Origin: Prosthecobacter fusiformis | GTDB lineage: Bacteria; Verrucomicrobiota; Verrucomicrobiia; Verrucomicrobiales; Verrucomicrobiaceae | Direction of reading: 5' to 3' | NCBI RefSeq assembly: GCF_004364345.1 | Contig: NZ_SOCA01000003.1 | Span: 496,001-560,000 of the forward strand | DNA length: 64,000 nucleotides | Part shown: in pieces, positions 25,763 through 34,560 of the stretch | Numbering within the stretch: position 1 is the first letter of the stretch | Layout of the letters: every line of letters starts with the position of its first letter | Program-made: the position numbers and the translations under genes | The notes under the pieces: generated by a model | Seen by the model: only the letters and a program-made list of their open reading frames with translations | The model's database searches: none | Told to the model about the DNA's origin: nothing

Positions 25763-27175
25763 ATGACACCGAATGAAATGCCCCGACTGCTCACCCGGCG
25801 AAATTTCCTGGGCTCCAGCGCATGTTCGGCCATGTCCACGACCTGCCTGCTGAATACCATCCTGACTCTGCGCCATATGAATGCGCAGGCGGCGGATGTG
25901 CTCGAGCCGGGGGCCCCGTATAAGGCCATCGTCTGCGTATTTTTATACGGTGGCAATGACTCGAATAACGTGCTCATGCCCCGTGAGACATCGGCCCACG
26001 CCAAGTATGCCGCCAGCCGCACGGTCCTTACCATTCCTCAGGCCAATATCCTCGCGCTGAATACCCTCAATGATAATGGACTGAATCTGGGTCTTCACCC
26101 GTCCATGACCGGTTGCCGGGATTTATACAATCAGGGAAAACTCGCCCTGCTTTCCAATGTTGGTACCCTCATCGCACCGGCCACGCTTCAGGACTATTAC
26201 AACCACACTGCAGCTGTTCCGGAGAATCTTTTTTCCCACAGCGACCAGCAGGTACAGTGGCAGACCTCGGCCAGCACGATGAATGCTGCCTATACGCAAA
26301 CCGGGTGGGGTGCTCGCATGGCTGAGGCACTGGTCGGCACTCAGGAGCGCACCTCCGTCTCCATGCTGGTTTCCCTCAGCGGCACCAATTTTTTCCAGGT
26401 GGGGAAAACGATGCTGCCTTTCCGTCCCGGTCCGGGTGGCACCCCTGTATTCCGCCTTGGACAGGGCAGCAGTTCCCAGGATGTGTCCCGTTATACCGCC
26501 TTCCGTAACATCCTCAGCAACGAGTATGCAAACCTGATGGAAGACGCTTTTGCCGACCTTTCCAGCAAGTCCATCATTGAGGCCGATACCATCAATGCCG
26601 CCCTTCAGGGAACATCGAATTTCCCCACCATCCCGGCGAATAATGACCTGGGTGAACAACTCCGCACCGTGGCCAAGATGATCCAGGCTCAGGGTCCGCT
26701 GGGCATCACACGCCAGATTTTCTTCGTCTCCACCGGCGGTTTTGACACACACGGTCCTCAGCTTGATGACCATGCAGGTTTGTTAGGCCGCGTTAGCGCC
26801 GCCATGAAAGGCTTCCAGGATGGACTTGAAAGCATCGGCATGGGAGACTCAGTGACCAGCTTCACCGCTTCGGATTTTAACCGCACCTACGATTCAAATG
26901 GTCGCGGCTCTGACCACGGCTGGGGCGGGCATCATCTTGTCATGGGCGGCGGGGTGAATGGTCAGAAAGTCTATGGCACTTATCCAGATCCTGACATCAC
27001 TGTCGCGGGTAATCCCCTAGATACCGGTCGTGGTCGTTGGGTGCCCACCACCAGTGTGGATCAATACGCCGCCACCATGGCGAAATGGTTCGGCCTATCC
27101 GATTCCCAGATCCGGGAAGTATTCCCCAACATCATCAACTTTGATGCCAACGTCGGCTTCATGAAGGCGGCTTGA
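25763..27175 (+). CDS. DUF1501 protein with Tat-like signal
   Basis: 470 residues. The N-terminus RLLTRRNFLGSSACSAMSTTCLL is a twin-arginine-like signal. DUF1501 features include CVFLYGGNDSNNVLMPR, GGFDTHGPQLDDHAGLL, RTYDSNGRGSDHGWGGHHLVMGGGV and the closing metal-binding-like segments; the family is related to alkaline-phosphatase/sulfatase folds. DUF1501 and DUF1800 genes are regularly adjacent in Verrucomicrobiota, Planctomycetes and Proteobacteria, but their joint function is unknown. Only 35 bp separate it from the DUF1800 gene, so one operon is likely. Confidence 0.92.
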   Translation: MTPNEMPRLLTRRNFLGSSACSAMSTTCLLNTILTLRHMNAQAADVLEPGAPYKAIVCVFLYGGNDSNNVLMPRETSAHAKYAASRTVLTIPQANILALNTLNDNGLNLGLHPSMTGCRDLYNQGKLALLSNVGTLIAPATLQDYYNHTAAVPENLFSHSDQQVQWQTSASTMNAAYTQTGWGARMAEALVGTQERTSVSMLVSLSGTNFFQVGKTMLPFRPGPGGTPVFRLGQGSSSQDVSRYTAFRNILSNEYANLMEDAFADLSSKSIIEADTINAALQGTSNFPTIPANNDLGEQLRTVAKMIQAQGPLGITRQIFFVSTGGFDTHGPQLDDHAGLLGRVSAAMKGFQDGLESIGMGDSVTSFTASDFNRTYDSNGRGSDHGWGGHHLVMGGGVNGQKVYGTYPDPDITVAGNPLDTGRGRWVPTTSVDQYAATMAKWFGLSDSQIREVFPNIINFDANVGFMKAA

Positions 27176-27199
27176 GGCTCTTCCGTTGATGTAGTGCTA

Positions 27200-27766
27200 A
27201 TGAAACGTTTTCTCCGCCCCGCGGCCTTTGGCCTTCTGCTGGTGCTATCCGTATTGTTTGGGCTGATGTTGGGAAAAGGCAATGGCCTGTCAGGTCTGTG
27301 GGCGGATGTCCAAAGCCTGTTTCGCGAAAAACAGCCAAGCCTGGACCCCAATGACCCCGCCTTGAAAGCAGCCCTCCCGCAGCCGGATCCTGCAGCGGGT
27401 CTCCCGCCTGGACCTCTCAATGATTTGCTTGATCCCAGCCTGACTCCCGAGCAGCAGACCACCATCGTCGGGCAGATGCTTCTGGATTACTGGACCACCG
27501 TTCGTTCTCTGCCGAATGGCACCTGGCAGGAAATCTGTGACCAGCTCGCCGGAGCCAACGGGAAAAAGCTGGCGCTCGTCCCCAAGGAGCACCCGGCCCT
27601 ACAGGACGAAGCCTTTCGCGCCTCCCCAGAATCGCCCGGCATTCGTCTCCATGTCCTTTCCAGCAGCGGCTGCGCTTTCCAGTTGATCTACGATGGCCCG
27701 GATGGCCAGCCCTATACCGACGATGATCTGGTGCGCAATTTCCCGCCGGACGTGAAATTCAAATAA
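27200..27766 (+). CDS. membrane-anchored protein with pseudopilin-like Asp loop
   Basis: 188 residues; ATG 27200 preferred over the in-frame GTG at 27194. An N-terminal hydrophobic helix (RPAAFGLLLVLSVLFGLMLG) anchors it. A Pro-rich stretch follows, and near the C-terminus YDGPDGQPYTDDDL resembles the calcium-binding loop of type II secretion major pseudopilins. It lacks the prepilin cleavage motif I would expect (GFTLIE), so it is not an ordinary pilin. It follows the DUF1501 gene by 24 bp and may belong to the same operon as an accessory. Confidence 0.6.
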   Translation: MKRFLRPAAFGLLLVLSVLFGLMLGKGNGLSGLWADVQSLFREKQPSLDPNDPALKAALPQPDPAAGLPPGPLNDLLDPSLTPEQQTTIVGQMLLDYWTTVRSLPNGTWQEICDQLAGANGKKLALVPKEHPALQDEAFRASPESPGIRLHVLSSSGCAFQLIYDGPDGQPYTDDDLVRNFPPDVKFK

Positions 27767-27787
27767 GCGTCTTGTGCCGGATCGCAG

Positions 27788-28843
27788 TCACTTCTTACGC
27801 GTTTGGAACGTACGCGAATGCATCTGCGACGGCACCTTGACTGTGTAGCTTTTTGCATCCGTGCTGACAGTGCACTGGATGGGATGTCCCGTGCAGGCAT
27901 CTCCGAGGTCCCCATGATTGGCGATCATGCTTTTGTCCTCCGTATTCTCACTGTCCTCACGCACGTTCTCGTGCATTTGATACATCGCCACGATTGAGGG
28001 CGTGGAAGTCAGCGCATCCATGGCGGATTTGCTTGTGCCCTTTTTGGGTCCGTTGTTCATGACGGAAACCGTCGGCTCCAGGCTCTGGATGAGCACCGGA
28101 TTGTTACTGCTTTCCAGGCCATGATGATTCACCTGATACAGGTCCACCTTGCCTGCGAGATTAACCGGCGTGACCAGTTTCTCCTCCACATTCCAGGTCA
28201 GATCCCCACCGTCAAAAAAACGAAAATCGCCGAACTCCAGCAGTAGCACCACACTGTTGGCATTGTCACTCGGGTCCTCAGCCTTCGGTGGTACAGAGCC
28301 CGTCAGCGGATTGTGAGGCGCATCAGCAGGAGCGTTGATGAACTTTTGGTTCGCGCCCAGGCAGCGGAGTTTCAGCCTGGGGCTGTCAGTCGCCTGTTTC
28401 AGCGGCACCGCATCCCCCGCCGCCAGCGTTACCCGCTTCTCCACCTTCGCATTCAGGTAAGGGCGGCTTAGCAGGGTCCAGCGCATGTCCTGCGGCTTGC
28501 CATCCGGGCTTCTTTCCGGCACCCCCTTGTCATACAGCGTCCCGATGGGCATCAGTTCCGCCAGCTCAGAAAGCCCGCCAAAATGGTCTCCATGAAAGTG
28601 GGTGATGATCACGTGATCAATCCTCTTCAGCCCCGCTGTCTCCATCGCGATCTTCCGGATACGCTCTGGATCGCGCCCGCCCGGGTTACCCGTATCCACC
28701 AGTATCGATTCACCTTCCGGCGTGATGATCAATGTTGATCCGCCGCCTTCGGAGTCGATCCAGTAAATGTCCAGCGTCTTGGCCCGTGCATGCGCCCAGG
28801 TGATGGAAATGAACAGGCAGCAGAGGGCGAAAAAAACTTTCAT
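27788..28843 (-). CDS. exported metallo-beta-lactamase-fold hydrolase (ComEC C-terminal-like)
   Basis: 351 residues with a signal peptide ([21 protein letters not shown]). [10 protein letters not shown] supplies HxHxDH (His82, His84, Asp86, His87). The early [27 protein letters not shown] is characteristic of the ComEC/Rec2-like MBL group. Later parts [16 protein letters not shown] and [16 protein letters not shown] complete the metal site. Possible nuclease or phosphodiesterase in the periplasm; the substrate is unknown. It converges with the small anchored-protein gene, only 21 bp apart. Confidence 0.87.
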   Translation of the reverse strand: MKVFFALCCLFISITWAHARAKTLDIYWIDSEGGGSTLIITPEGESILVDTGNPGGRDPERIRKIAMETAGLKRIDHVIITHFHGDHFGGLSELAELMPIGTLYDKGVPERSPDGKPQDMRWTLLSRPYLNAKVEKRVTLAAGDAVPLKQATDSPRLKLRCLGANQKFINAPADAPHNPLTGSVPPKAEDPSDNANSVVLLLEFGDFRFFDGGDLTWNVEEKLVTPVNLAGKVDLYQVNHHGLESSNNPVLIQSLEPTVSVMNNGPKKGTSKSAMDALTSTPSIVAMYQMHENVREDSENTEDKSMIANHGDLGDACTGHPIQCTVSTDAKSYTVKVPSQMHSRTFQTRKK

Positions 28844-28966
28844 GGTGAACTGCTTACCAAAGCCAGATCAACAGCGAAATGACAAGCCTAAAACTCCCTT
28901 GAGGATGCTTCCCTCCGCTGGTTTTGGTAACCTGTATTAACTTGGCAATGAACTGCGTCTGCTTAC

Positions 28967-30541
28967 ATGTCCTTTGGCTCCAACCAAACGCCCCAGTTCA
29001 TGAATATCCAGCCACTCCACTTCAGCCGCCGCCAGTGTTTGAAAACGCTCAGTCACGTAAGTTTGTTAGGCCTGGGTTCGCGGCTTGGCTTTTCGGTGGA
29101 AAATAGCCCCGCAGCCCAGCACATCGCACTGTCATTGGGTGAAAGTCCTGACGTGGCTCCAGAGGTACCCTTGGTCCCCGGATTTCTCCGCTTCGGCTGG
29201 AAGTCTTTTGCCGTGGGCAATGTCGGCAGCGCACCCACCACGCTTCACGGCCTGGGTGAAGCGGCCCCCGCAGTGCCGGACAATGCCGAATGCCGCTTGC
29301 GCCTGACCAATGCAGTCGATGTCCGCAATGATTACGCCATTGAAGTCAGCACGCCAGATGGCGAAGTCATCGGCACGCTGCCAGTTCGTTTTGCCGCCTT
29401 GTATCAGGTGCAGGAGATGGTCCTCACTCCTGCTCAGGCCAGACAGGTATTGAAAAAAGGCGCCGTTTTAAAACTCGTGAATGGTCCCGCGCCCCTCTGG
29501 TTCTTCGCTCCTTCACCGGAGGCCTCACCGACGCCTGATGTGCTGCAACTCCCACACGTTCTCATCGCCCCGCCTGGAGATCCAATGACTGAGTTTGAGC
29601 ATCGCCTGCGCGGACTCGTGATGCTCCAAGGGTTCGGCTGGCAGAGCGGTTGTGCTTCAGAAGGTCTTCTGGATCTGGCCGAAGCCCGCAAGGACGATGC
29701 CCTGCTCGCCCTCGTGGATCGTTACCTCTCCATGTATTTCACGGCCGACGGCGTGGCCTTCGAAAGCCCTCGCAGTCATCCGGTCAAAGACCGCGTCGGC
29801 GGCATTGAGGAACCTCTGCCCTGGGCCACCCTGGCACGTCGTCAGCCGGATCATCCCGCTTTGGAAATTGGCCGCAAATTCCTATCGTCAGACAAGATCA
29901 GCAAGCACAACGTCTCCCTGGGCCAATCCCTCACCACGGAGGGAAACTACACCGCCGCTTATCCCACCGCCGTGCTTTCACGCGTATTAAAAAGTGAGGA
30001 GCTCGCCACCATCGCCCTTCGTCAGCTCGAGGCCCGTCGCCTCACCAATATCCATGATGGTGATGTCTATCAGTCCGCCAGCATGGCTGGGGGCAAACAT
30101 TTGCGAAACTGGTGCCGGGGCGTCTGCTGGTATTATCTCGGCCTCGTTCGCACCATCCAGGCCCTGGATGATGAGCGCGCCACTCAATCCTGGCTGCCGG
30201 AGATCAAACGCGTCGCCGCTTTCCTCCTCCATCATCAGCGCGAAGACGGCCTCTGGGGAAATTTCATTCACGATCCCCAGTCCGTCACGGATACCTCCGG
30301 CTCCGCAGGTCTCGCCACCGCTCTTGCCCGTGCCCATGCCTCAGGCTGGCTCAAGGACGATTCACATAAGGCTGCACAAAAGACGCTCGCTGGATTGGCG
30401 AAGCATCTCACCCCGGATGGCCTTCTCGGCGGGGCTGCCCAGAGCAACAAAGGCGGCACCGCTTTGCAGGAAGGCAGCTACCGCGTCATTTACCAGATGG
30501 GCATGGGACTCCAGGCCCAGCTCATCGCTGCATTAAAATAA
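28967..30541 (+). CDS. exported glycoside hydrolase family 88/105-like protein
   Basis: 524 residues from ATG 28967; ATG 29000 is an alternative that puts FSRRQCLKTLSHVSLLGLG closer to the start as a Tat-type signal. The alpha/alpha-barrel features WYYLGLVRTIQAL, HHQREDGLWGNFIHDP, DTSGSAGLATALARA and the closing SYRVIYQMGMGLQ match the unsaturated glucuronyl/rhamnogalacturonyl hydrolase group. Residues of about 70-200 form an extra beta-rich N-terminal region that is not usual for GH88. Probable role: degradation of oligosaccharides from lyase-cut pectin or glycosaminoglycans. A TTGTTAGGC nonamer lies in the signal region. Confidence 0.75.
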   Translation: MSFGSNQTPQFMNIQPLHFSRRQCLKTLSHVSLLGLGSRLGFSVENSPAAQHIALSLGESPDVAPEVPLVPGFLRFGWKSFAVGNVGSAPTTLHGLGEAAPAVPDNAECRLRLTNAVDVRNDYAIEVSTPDGEVIGTLPVRFAALYQVQEMVLTPAQARQVLKKGAVLKLVNGPAPLWFFAPSPEASPTPDVLQLPHVLIAPPGDPMTEFEHRLRGLVMLQGFGWQSGCASEGLLDLAEARKDDALLALVDRYLSMYFTADGVAFESPRSHPVKDRVGGIEEPLPWATLARRQPDHPALEIGRKFLSSDKISKHNVSLGQSLTTEGNYTAAYPTAVLSRVLKSEELATIALRQLEARRLTNIHDGDVYQSASMAGGKHLRNWCRGVCWYYLGLVRTIQALDDERATQSWLPEIKRVAAFLLHHQREDGLWGNFIHDPQSVTDTSGSAGLATALARAHASGWLKDDSHKAAQKTLAGLAKHLTPDGLLGGAAQSNKGGTALQEGSYRVIYQMGMGLQAQLIAALK

Positions 30542-30570
30542 AAAAGGCAGCGGAACCCATTTCCGCTGCC
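30540..30570 (-). terminator. rho-independent terminator of the TM2 gene
   Basis: GGCAGCGGAA pairs with TTCCGCTGCC around a short loop. Read on the - strand the stem is followed by a T run (A-run at 30540-30545 on the + strand). It also lies directly behind the GH88-like stop. Confidence 0.78.
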
Positions 30571-30585
30571 CTATCAGTCGTGGCT

Positions 30586-30987
30586 TCAGGCACCCTTGTT
30601 CAGCTCATCCAGCTGATCATTCAGCGTGCAGAAGTCATAGATGACCCCGATCAGGAATCCACCACCTGTAAGGAGATAAAGCAGCCCCGTTAGCCACTTG
30701 CCCTGGTAAAACCGGTGGATACCGAAGATGCCCAGGAAGGTCAGCAAGATCCAGGCGACAGAGTACTCATACGGCCCTTGGGCAAAGCGCGCATCCGCTT
30801 GGCGGTCCATCGAGGGGATGAGGAAAAGGTCCACAATCCATCCGATGAGGAACAGTCCCCCCGTCAAAAACCAGATCACTCCAGTGACGGGTTTGCCAAA
30901 GTAAAACCGGTGAGCACCTGTGAAGCCAAAGATCCAGAGGACGTAGCCAAGTGCCTTATTGTGAGTGGAGATGGGAGCGTTATTCAT
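30586..30987 (-). CDS. TM2-domain membrane protein
   Basis: 133 residues with two TM2 units: KALGYVLWIFGFTGAHRFYFGK and AWILLTFLGIFGIHRFYQGKW. Each is followed by a second hydrophobic helix with GG.FLIG. Four membrane helices in total. TM2 proteins are common small membrane proteins of unknown function. The gene ends at a strong terminator and is separated by about 100 bp from gcvH, which reads in the same direction. Confidence 0.88.
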   Translation of the reverse strand: MNNAPISTHNKALGYVLWIFGFTGAHRFYFGKPVTGVIWFLTGGLFLIGWIVDLFLIPSMDRQADARFAQGPYEYSVAWILLTFLGIFGIHRFYQGKWLTGLLYLLTGGGFLIGVIYDFCTLNDQLDELNKGA

Positions 30988-31092
30988 AGCGCCCCCATCA
31001 TGAAGCCTGCGCAGCGATCATCCACTGTAATTTGCCAACAGATTTGGAACGCTATCAGTCTCAAAACTCCAGCGGAATTTTGAAGCCGTATG

Positions 31093-31470
31093 TTAGCCGA
31101 TGTGCACCTGATAAGCCGCCGCATCCATCAGGGCAGCGGCATCATCGGCACTCGTCAGCTTCATTTTAAAAATCCAGCCTGCACCGTAGGGATCAGTATT
31201 GATCAGGCCCGGCTCCGCATTCAGGGCTTCATTCACCTCCACAATTTCACCGCTCACCGGCGCGTAAATATCACTCGCCGCTTTGACGGATTCCACCACG
31301 CACACCTGCTGGCCTGCGGTGACCGCGCCCAGTTTCGGCAGGTCCACAAAGACCACATCCGTCAGCTCTGCCTGCGCGTGATCCGTGATGCCCACAGGAG
31401 AAATCGCCTGCGTAGGGTCCACCCACTCATGCGAATCACGATAACGGAGCTGGTCGGGAATGGTGCTCAT
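31093..31470 (-). CDS. gcvH: glycine cleavage system H protein
   Basis: 125 residues, the usual length. LRYRDSHEWV, VGITDHAQAELTDVVFVDLP and VVESVKAASDIYAPVSGEIVEVN are diagnostic; Lys63 in ESVKAASD is the lipoylated residue. GcvH carries the aminomethyl intermediate between the P, T and L proteins of glycine cleavage. None of those partners is in the window, so gcvH stands apart from gcvT/gcvP here. It lies 38 bp downstream of leuD on the same strand, perhaps co-transcribed. Confidence 0.95.
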   Translation of the reverse strand: MSTIPDQLRYRDSHEWVDPTQAISPVGITDHAQAELTDVVFVDLPKLGAVTAGQQVCVVESVKAASDIYAPVSGEIVEVNEALNAEPGLINTDPYGAGWIFKMKLTSADDAAALMDAAAYQVHIG

Positions 31471-31508
31471 GGTGGGTGGTGTTGAAAGTGGGAAAAAAGA
31501 ACGAATAG

Positions 31509-32105
31509 TTAGACCCAGCCCATCTGTGTCATTCGGCTATGGATCACTTCTTTGGATTCCAGCAGTTCAGCGATGGGGTCCCATTTGCCGCTCGTCAGCG
31601 CTTCATGAGCCGTGGAGGGAAGGGTCACACTGAAGCTGTCATCACCAAAGACGACCCGCTTGTTTTCCACATCCACCGTCACCTGGATCGCCGGATTCAC
31701 TTCCACCGCAGCCGCCACTTTGGCGATGTCCTCAGCGGAGGCCATCACGCAGGGGATTCCCAGGGTGGTGCAGTTGCCAAAAAAGATTTCCGCAAAGCTT
31801 TGCGCAATCACCGCCCGGAAGCCGAAGCGATACAGTGCCTGCGGGGCGTGCTCACGGGAGCTGCCGCAGCCAAAGTTTGTGCCGGAAAGCAGAATAGAGG
31901 CGTTTTTAAAGCGCGGATCATCCAGCGGATGGCCTGTCAGATTGCCATCTTTGTCATAGCGCACGTCATAAAAGGCGAACTCACCCAGACCGTCAAAAGT
32001 GACGCACTTCATGAAGCGGGCAGGAATGATGCGGTCCGTATCGATGTCGGAACCTGGAACGTGGACGGCAGTGCCGGAAACTTGGGTGATCTTTGCGAGG
32101 GCCAT
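31509..32105 (-). CDS. leuD: 3-isopropylmalate dehydratase small subunit
   Basis: 198 residues from ATG 32105, which starts MALAKITQVSGTAVHVPG as in the family; the open frame runs further upstream to 32231 but that part is Gly-rich and not homologous-looking. DIDTDRIIPARFMK, LSGTNFGCGSSREHAPQAL and NCTTLGIPCV are the LeuD signature. LeuD joins LeuC to isomerise 2- to 3-isopropylmalate in leucine synthesis. leuC is not in the window, so the two subunits are encoded apart or further away. Confidence 0.93.
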   Translation of the reverse strand: MALAKITQVSGTAVHVPGSDIDTDRIIPARFMKCVTFDGLGEFAFYDVRYDKDGNLTGHPLDDPRFKNASILLSGTNFGCGSSREHAPQALYRFGFRAVIAQSFAEIFFGNCTTLGIPCVMASAEDIAKVAAAVEVNPAIQVTVDVENKRVVFGDDSFSVTLPSTAHEALTSGKWDPIAELLESKEVIHSRMTQMGWV

Positions 32106-32142
32106 GGTGGTCCTGAAAGTCATAGCATGGAACCGACCCGGC

Positions 32143-32745
32143 TCAAGCCCCAACCCGCGCCCGGTTAAACACCCACCCGATCCCCGCCCCGAACCCCAGC
32201 CCGTAGAAAAGTCCCCAGGACAATTTCCCATACAGGATCAACTGCGCCCGGTCCACTTTTCCCAGGTCCCCCGCCTTTGCCAGCGGCACCCAGTAGTCAT
32301 ACATCGCCGAATCTCCGGCGAAATAGCCCGCCGTATGCAGGGCAAAGAGAGCCATCGCCGCCGCCATCCATCCCCGCGTGCTGCCCAGCATCTTCATGCC
32401 CACCCAGGTGAAAACGAGGCACCCCGCTGCCGCCCCCACCCATTCCCCCACGCGTCCCTTCAGTCCAAACCACGCCACACACCACACGACCGCATACAGC
32501 AAAAAAGCAGGCAAAAACGCTTTGTAAAATCGCCCCATGCCCGGTGCCAGCGGACTCAGCAGCACTCCAGATAGCGCCAAAAACACCCCCGCAATCGCCG
32601 CATACATCCCCAGTTCGCCTCCAAAATCGCGAAACGCCCCCGCCGCAAACCCCCACACGGAAAACGCCGCCACACTCACGATCGCAAAACCGATCGCCCC
32701 GTGGAGCACATCAAAAACTAGAGGGCGGCTGGAGGGTATAGGCAT
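32143..32745 (-). CDS. hypothetical membrane protein
   Basis: 200 residues with about five or six hydrophobic helices (for example GAIGFAIVSVAAFSVWGFAAG, MYAAIAGVFLALSGVLLSP, AFLLYAVVWCVAWFGL, AGCLVFTWVGMKML, LFYGLGFGAGIGWVF). No family recognised. It lies 37 bp upstream of leuD on the same strand. There are few charged residues and no enzymatic motif. Confidence 0.7.
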   Translation of the reverse strand: MPIPSSRPLVFDVLHGAIGFAIVSVAAFSVWGFAAGAFRDFGGELGMYAAIAGVFLALSGVLLSPLAPGMGRFYKAFLPAFLLYAVVWCVAWFGLKGRVGEWVGAAAGCLVFTWVGMKMLGSTRGWMAAAMALFALHTAGYFAGDSAMYDYWVPLAKAGDLGKVDRAQLILYGKLSWGLFYGLGFGAGIGWVFNRARVGA

Positions 32746-32894
32746 CTACTTCCAACGCTAGGGTGCCACGGATGTTTGCAATCTTTCCTATGACCTCAAG
32801 GCCCGGCTTCCCTGCGTCATCTTCATGGCATGCAGGGTGGTGGAGTCCGAATCCTGCGGGCGTAGCCAGGCTTCGCTACAAACTTAGTTAGGCT

Positions 32895-32912
32895 CATGCA
32901 ACGGTTTGCATG
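32895..32912. promoter_or_regulatory. LacI-type operator palindrome upstream of the Nit1 cluster
   Basis: CATGCAACGGTTTGCATG has perfect 7-bp arms around CGGT. Its core TGCAACGGTTTGCA fits the LacI-family pattern TGnAAnCGnTTnCA except for one central base. It lies 124 bp before the first cluster gene; a LacI regulator is encoded at the other end of the cluster. The rest of the 290-bp gap (32746-33035) holds no gene that I can see. Confidence 0.5.
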
Positions 32913-33035
32913 AATCTCGCGCCTTCCTCCAGAACTTGGCACGGGCCATGGCACCCCCAGTGCTTAAAAAGCTCTCATGCACCGGCTTCTGCTGGCTGCC
33001 ATTCACCTCGTCTTAACATCCATCAAAACACGACT

Positions 33036-33518
33036 ATGCCTGAAGTAACCCACCCCGCACACAAGGACGGCGACATCCTCGTCAACTATGAAGAGAAAGT
33101 CTTCGAAGACGTGAAGGCCAATCCGGGGGAAAAAGCCCTGGTCACCTTCCACGGTGTCGCCCATGAAGGCTCCATCGGCCTCGTCAATACCCTCGTCGCC
33201 ACACGCCTCCTGCGTAAAGGTTACGAGACCTCCATCCTGCTCTATGGCCCGGGCGTCACCATGGGTTTCCAAAAAGGTTTCCCCACCTTGGGTGACGAGG
33301 CCTTCCCCGGTCACCTCCTGGTGAACAAGCGCCTTGCCCAGTTCATGGCTGAGGGTGGCAAGATCTACGCCTGCCGTTTCTCCACCCAGGCACTCTATGG
33401 ACAGACGGAAAAGGCCTTCATCCCCGGCATCATCCCCATCAATCCTCTGGACGTTCTGGACATCAATCTCATCCACGGCCGCGCCGGTGCCGTGGTCATC
33501 CATTCCTGGAATCTCTAA
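33036..33518 (+). CDS. MSMEG_0572/Sll0783-family nitrogen starvation response protein
   Basis: 160 residues from ATG 33036; the frame extends upstream but [28 protein letters not shown] is the expected start. Conserved segments are [29 protein letters not shown] and the DsrE-like fold pattern with [29 protein letters not shown] at the end. This is the first gene of the conserved Nit1 cluster (Sll0783-0788 in Synechocystis, MSMEG_0565-0572 in mycobacteria). Its molecular activity is unknown. The cluster has been linked to nitrogen starvation and, in Pseudomonas, to cyanide assimilation (known literature, not shown here). Confidence 0.88.
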   Translation: MPEVTHPAHKDGDILVNYEEKVFEDVKANPGEKALVTFHGVAHEGSIGLVNTLVATRLLRKGYETSILLYGPGVTMGFQKGFPTLGDEAFPGHLLVNKRLAQFMAEGGKIYACRFSTQALYGQTEKAFIPGIIPINPLDVLDINLIHGRAGAVVIHSWNL

Positions 33519-33531
33519 CCGCCCCTTATTT

Positions 33532-34560
33532 ATGGCGACGATCCGAGCAGCCGCGGTGCAGATTGCACCGGACCTGACAAGTGCCGAAGGCACGGTGGAC
33601 CGCATCTGCCGGGCAGTGGCTGATGCCGCCGCCAAGGGCGTGGAGATCGCCGTCTTCCCGGAGACCTTTGTCCCCTACTACCCCTACTTCAGTTTCGTGG
33701 AGCCGCCGGTCAGCGCCGGTCGCGAGCACCTGCGGCTCTACGAAAATGCGGTGGAGATCCCCGGCTGGATTCCTGAGGTATTCAGCCAGCAGGCGTTGAA
33801 GCACAGCATGGTCTTGGTGATCGGGGTGAACGAGCGCGAGCACGGTTCCCTCTACAATACCCAGCTCATCTTCGATGCCGATGGCACCCTGGCGCTGAAG
33901 CGGCGTAAAATCACACCTACCTATCACGAGCGCATGATCTGGGGTCAGGGGGATGGCTCAGGACTCAAAGTGGTGGAGACGGAGGTCGGGCGCGTCGGTG
34001 CCCTCGCCTGCTGGGAGCATTACAATCCGCTCGCCCGCTTCAGCCTCATGGCCCAGCACGAGCAGATTCACTGCGCCCAGTTTCCCGGCAGCATGGTCGG
34101 CCCCATTTTCCGGGACCAGATTGAGGTCACCATTAAACATCACGCCCTGGAGTCCGGCTGTTTTGTCGTCAACTCCACCGGCTGGCTTACCGATGAGCAG
34201 ATCGTCTCCATCACGGGTGATCCGAAGATGCAGAAGGCCCTGCGCGGTGGCTGCTACACGGCCATTATTTCTCCCGAAGGTGTGCCACTATGTGAACCCA
34301 TCACGGAGGGTGAAGGCATGGCCATTGCCGACCTCGACTTCGCCCTCATCACCAAACGCAAACGCATGATGGACAGCGTCGGCCATTACTCCCGGCCGGA
34401 CATTTTCACCCTGCATCAAAACTTGGAGGCCAACCAGCAAACCTCATCCAACGGAGCCGCCATGGATTCCGAAATCATTTGGCCTAACACTCAATTCAAC
34501 AACGCTCATGATCACTCTCGAGACCGCCTTGGTCAGCCGGAAGCAATGGCTGCTGTCTGA
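33532..34560 (+). CDS. Nit1-type nitrilase
   Basis: 342 residues. The Glu-Lys-Cys catalytic triad is visible: Glu44 in VFPETF, Lys126 in [12 protein letters not shown] and Cys160 in [15 protein letters not shown]. The length and the FIAIPGSM-like [11 protein letters not shown] segment fit the Nit6803-like nitrilases that always accompany this cluster. These enzymes hydrolyse nitriles to carboxylic acids and ammonia; the physiological nitrile is not established. The gene starts 13 bp after the MSMEG_0572-like stop, and its last 53 bp overlap the radical SAM gene, indicating a tight operon. Confidence 0.93.
   Translation: MATIRAAAVQIAPDLTSAEGTVDRICRAVADAAAKGVEIAVFPETFVPYYPYFSFVEPPVSAGREHLRLYENAVEIPGWIPEVFSQQALKHSMVLVIGVNEREHGSLYNTQLIFDADGTLALKRRKITPTYHERMIWGQGDGSGLKVVETEVGRVGALACWEHYNPLARFSLMAQHEQIHCAQFPGSMVGPIFRDQIEVTIKHHALESGCFVVNSTGWLTDEQIVSITGDPKMQKALRGGCYTAIISPEGVPLCEPITEGEGMAIADLDFALITKRKRMMDSVGHYSRPDIFTLHQNLEANQQTSSNGAAMDSEIIWPNTQFNNAHDHSRDRLGQPEAMAAV

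Noticed and set aside
32937-32953. sigma-54-like -24/-12 element upstream of the Nit1 cluster (TTGGCACG...)
   Set aside because: The -24 half TGGCACG fits, but the -12 half reads ATGG where TTGC is expected at the right spacing, so the match is incomplete.
33945-33954. GGGGTCAGGG within the nitrilase gene as another RAYT repeat copy
   Set aside because: Only the first ten bases match and they lie in conserved coding sequence; the remaining part of the repeat is absent.
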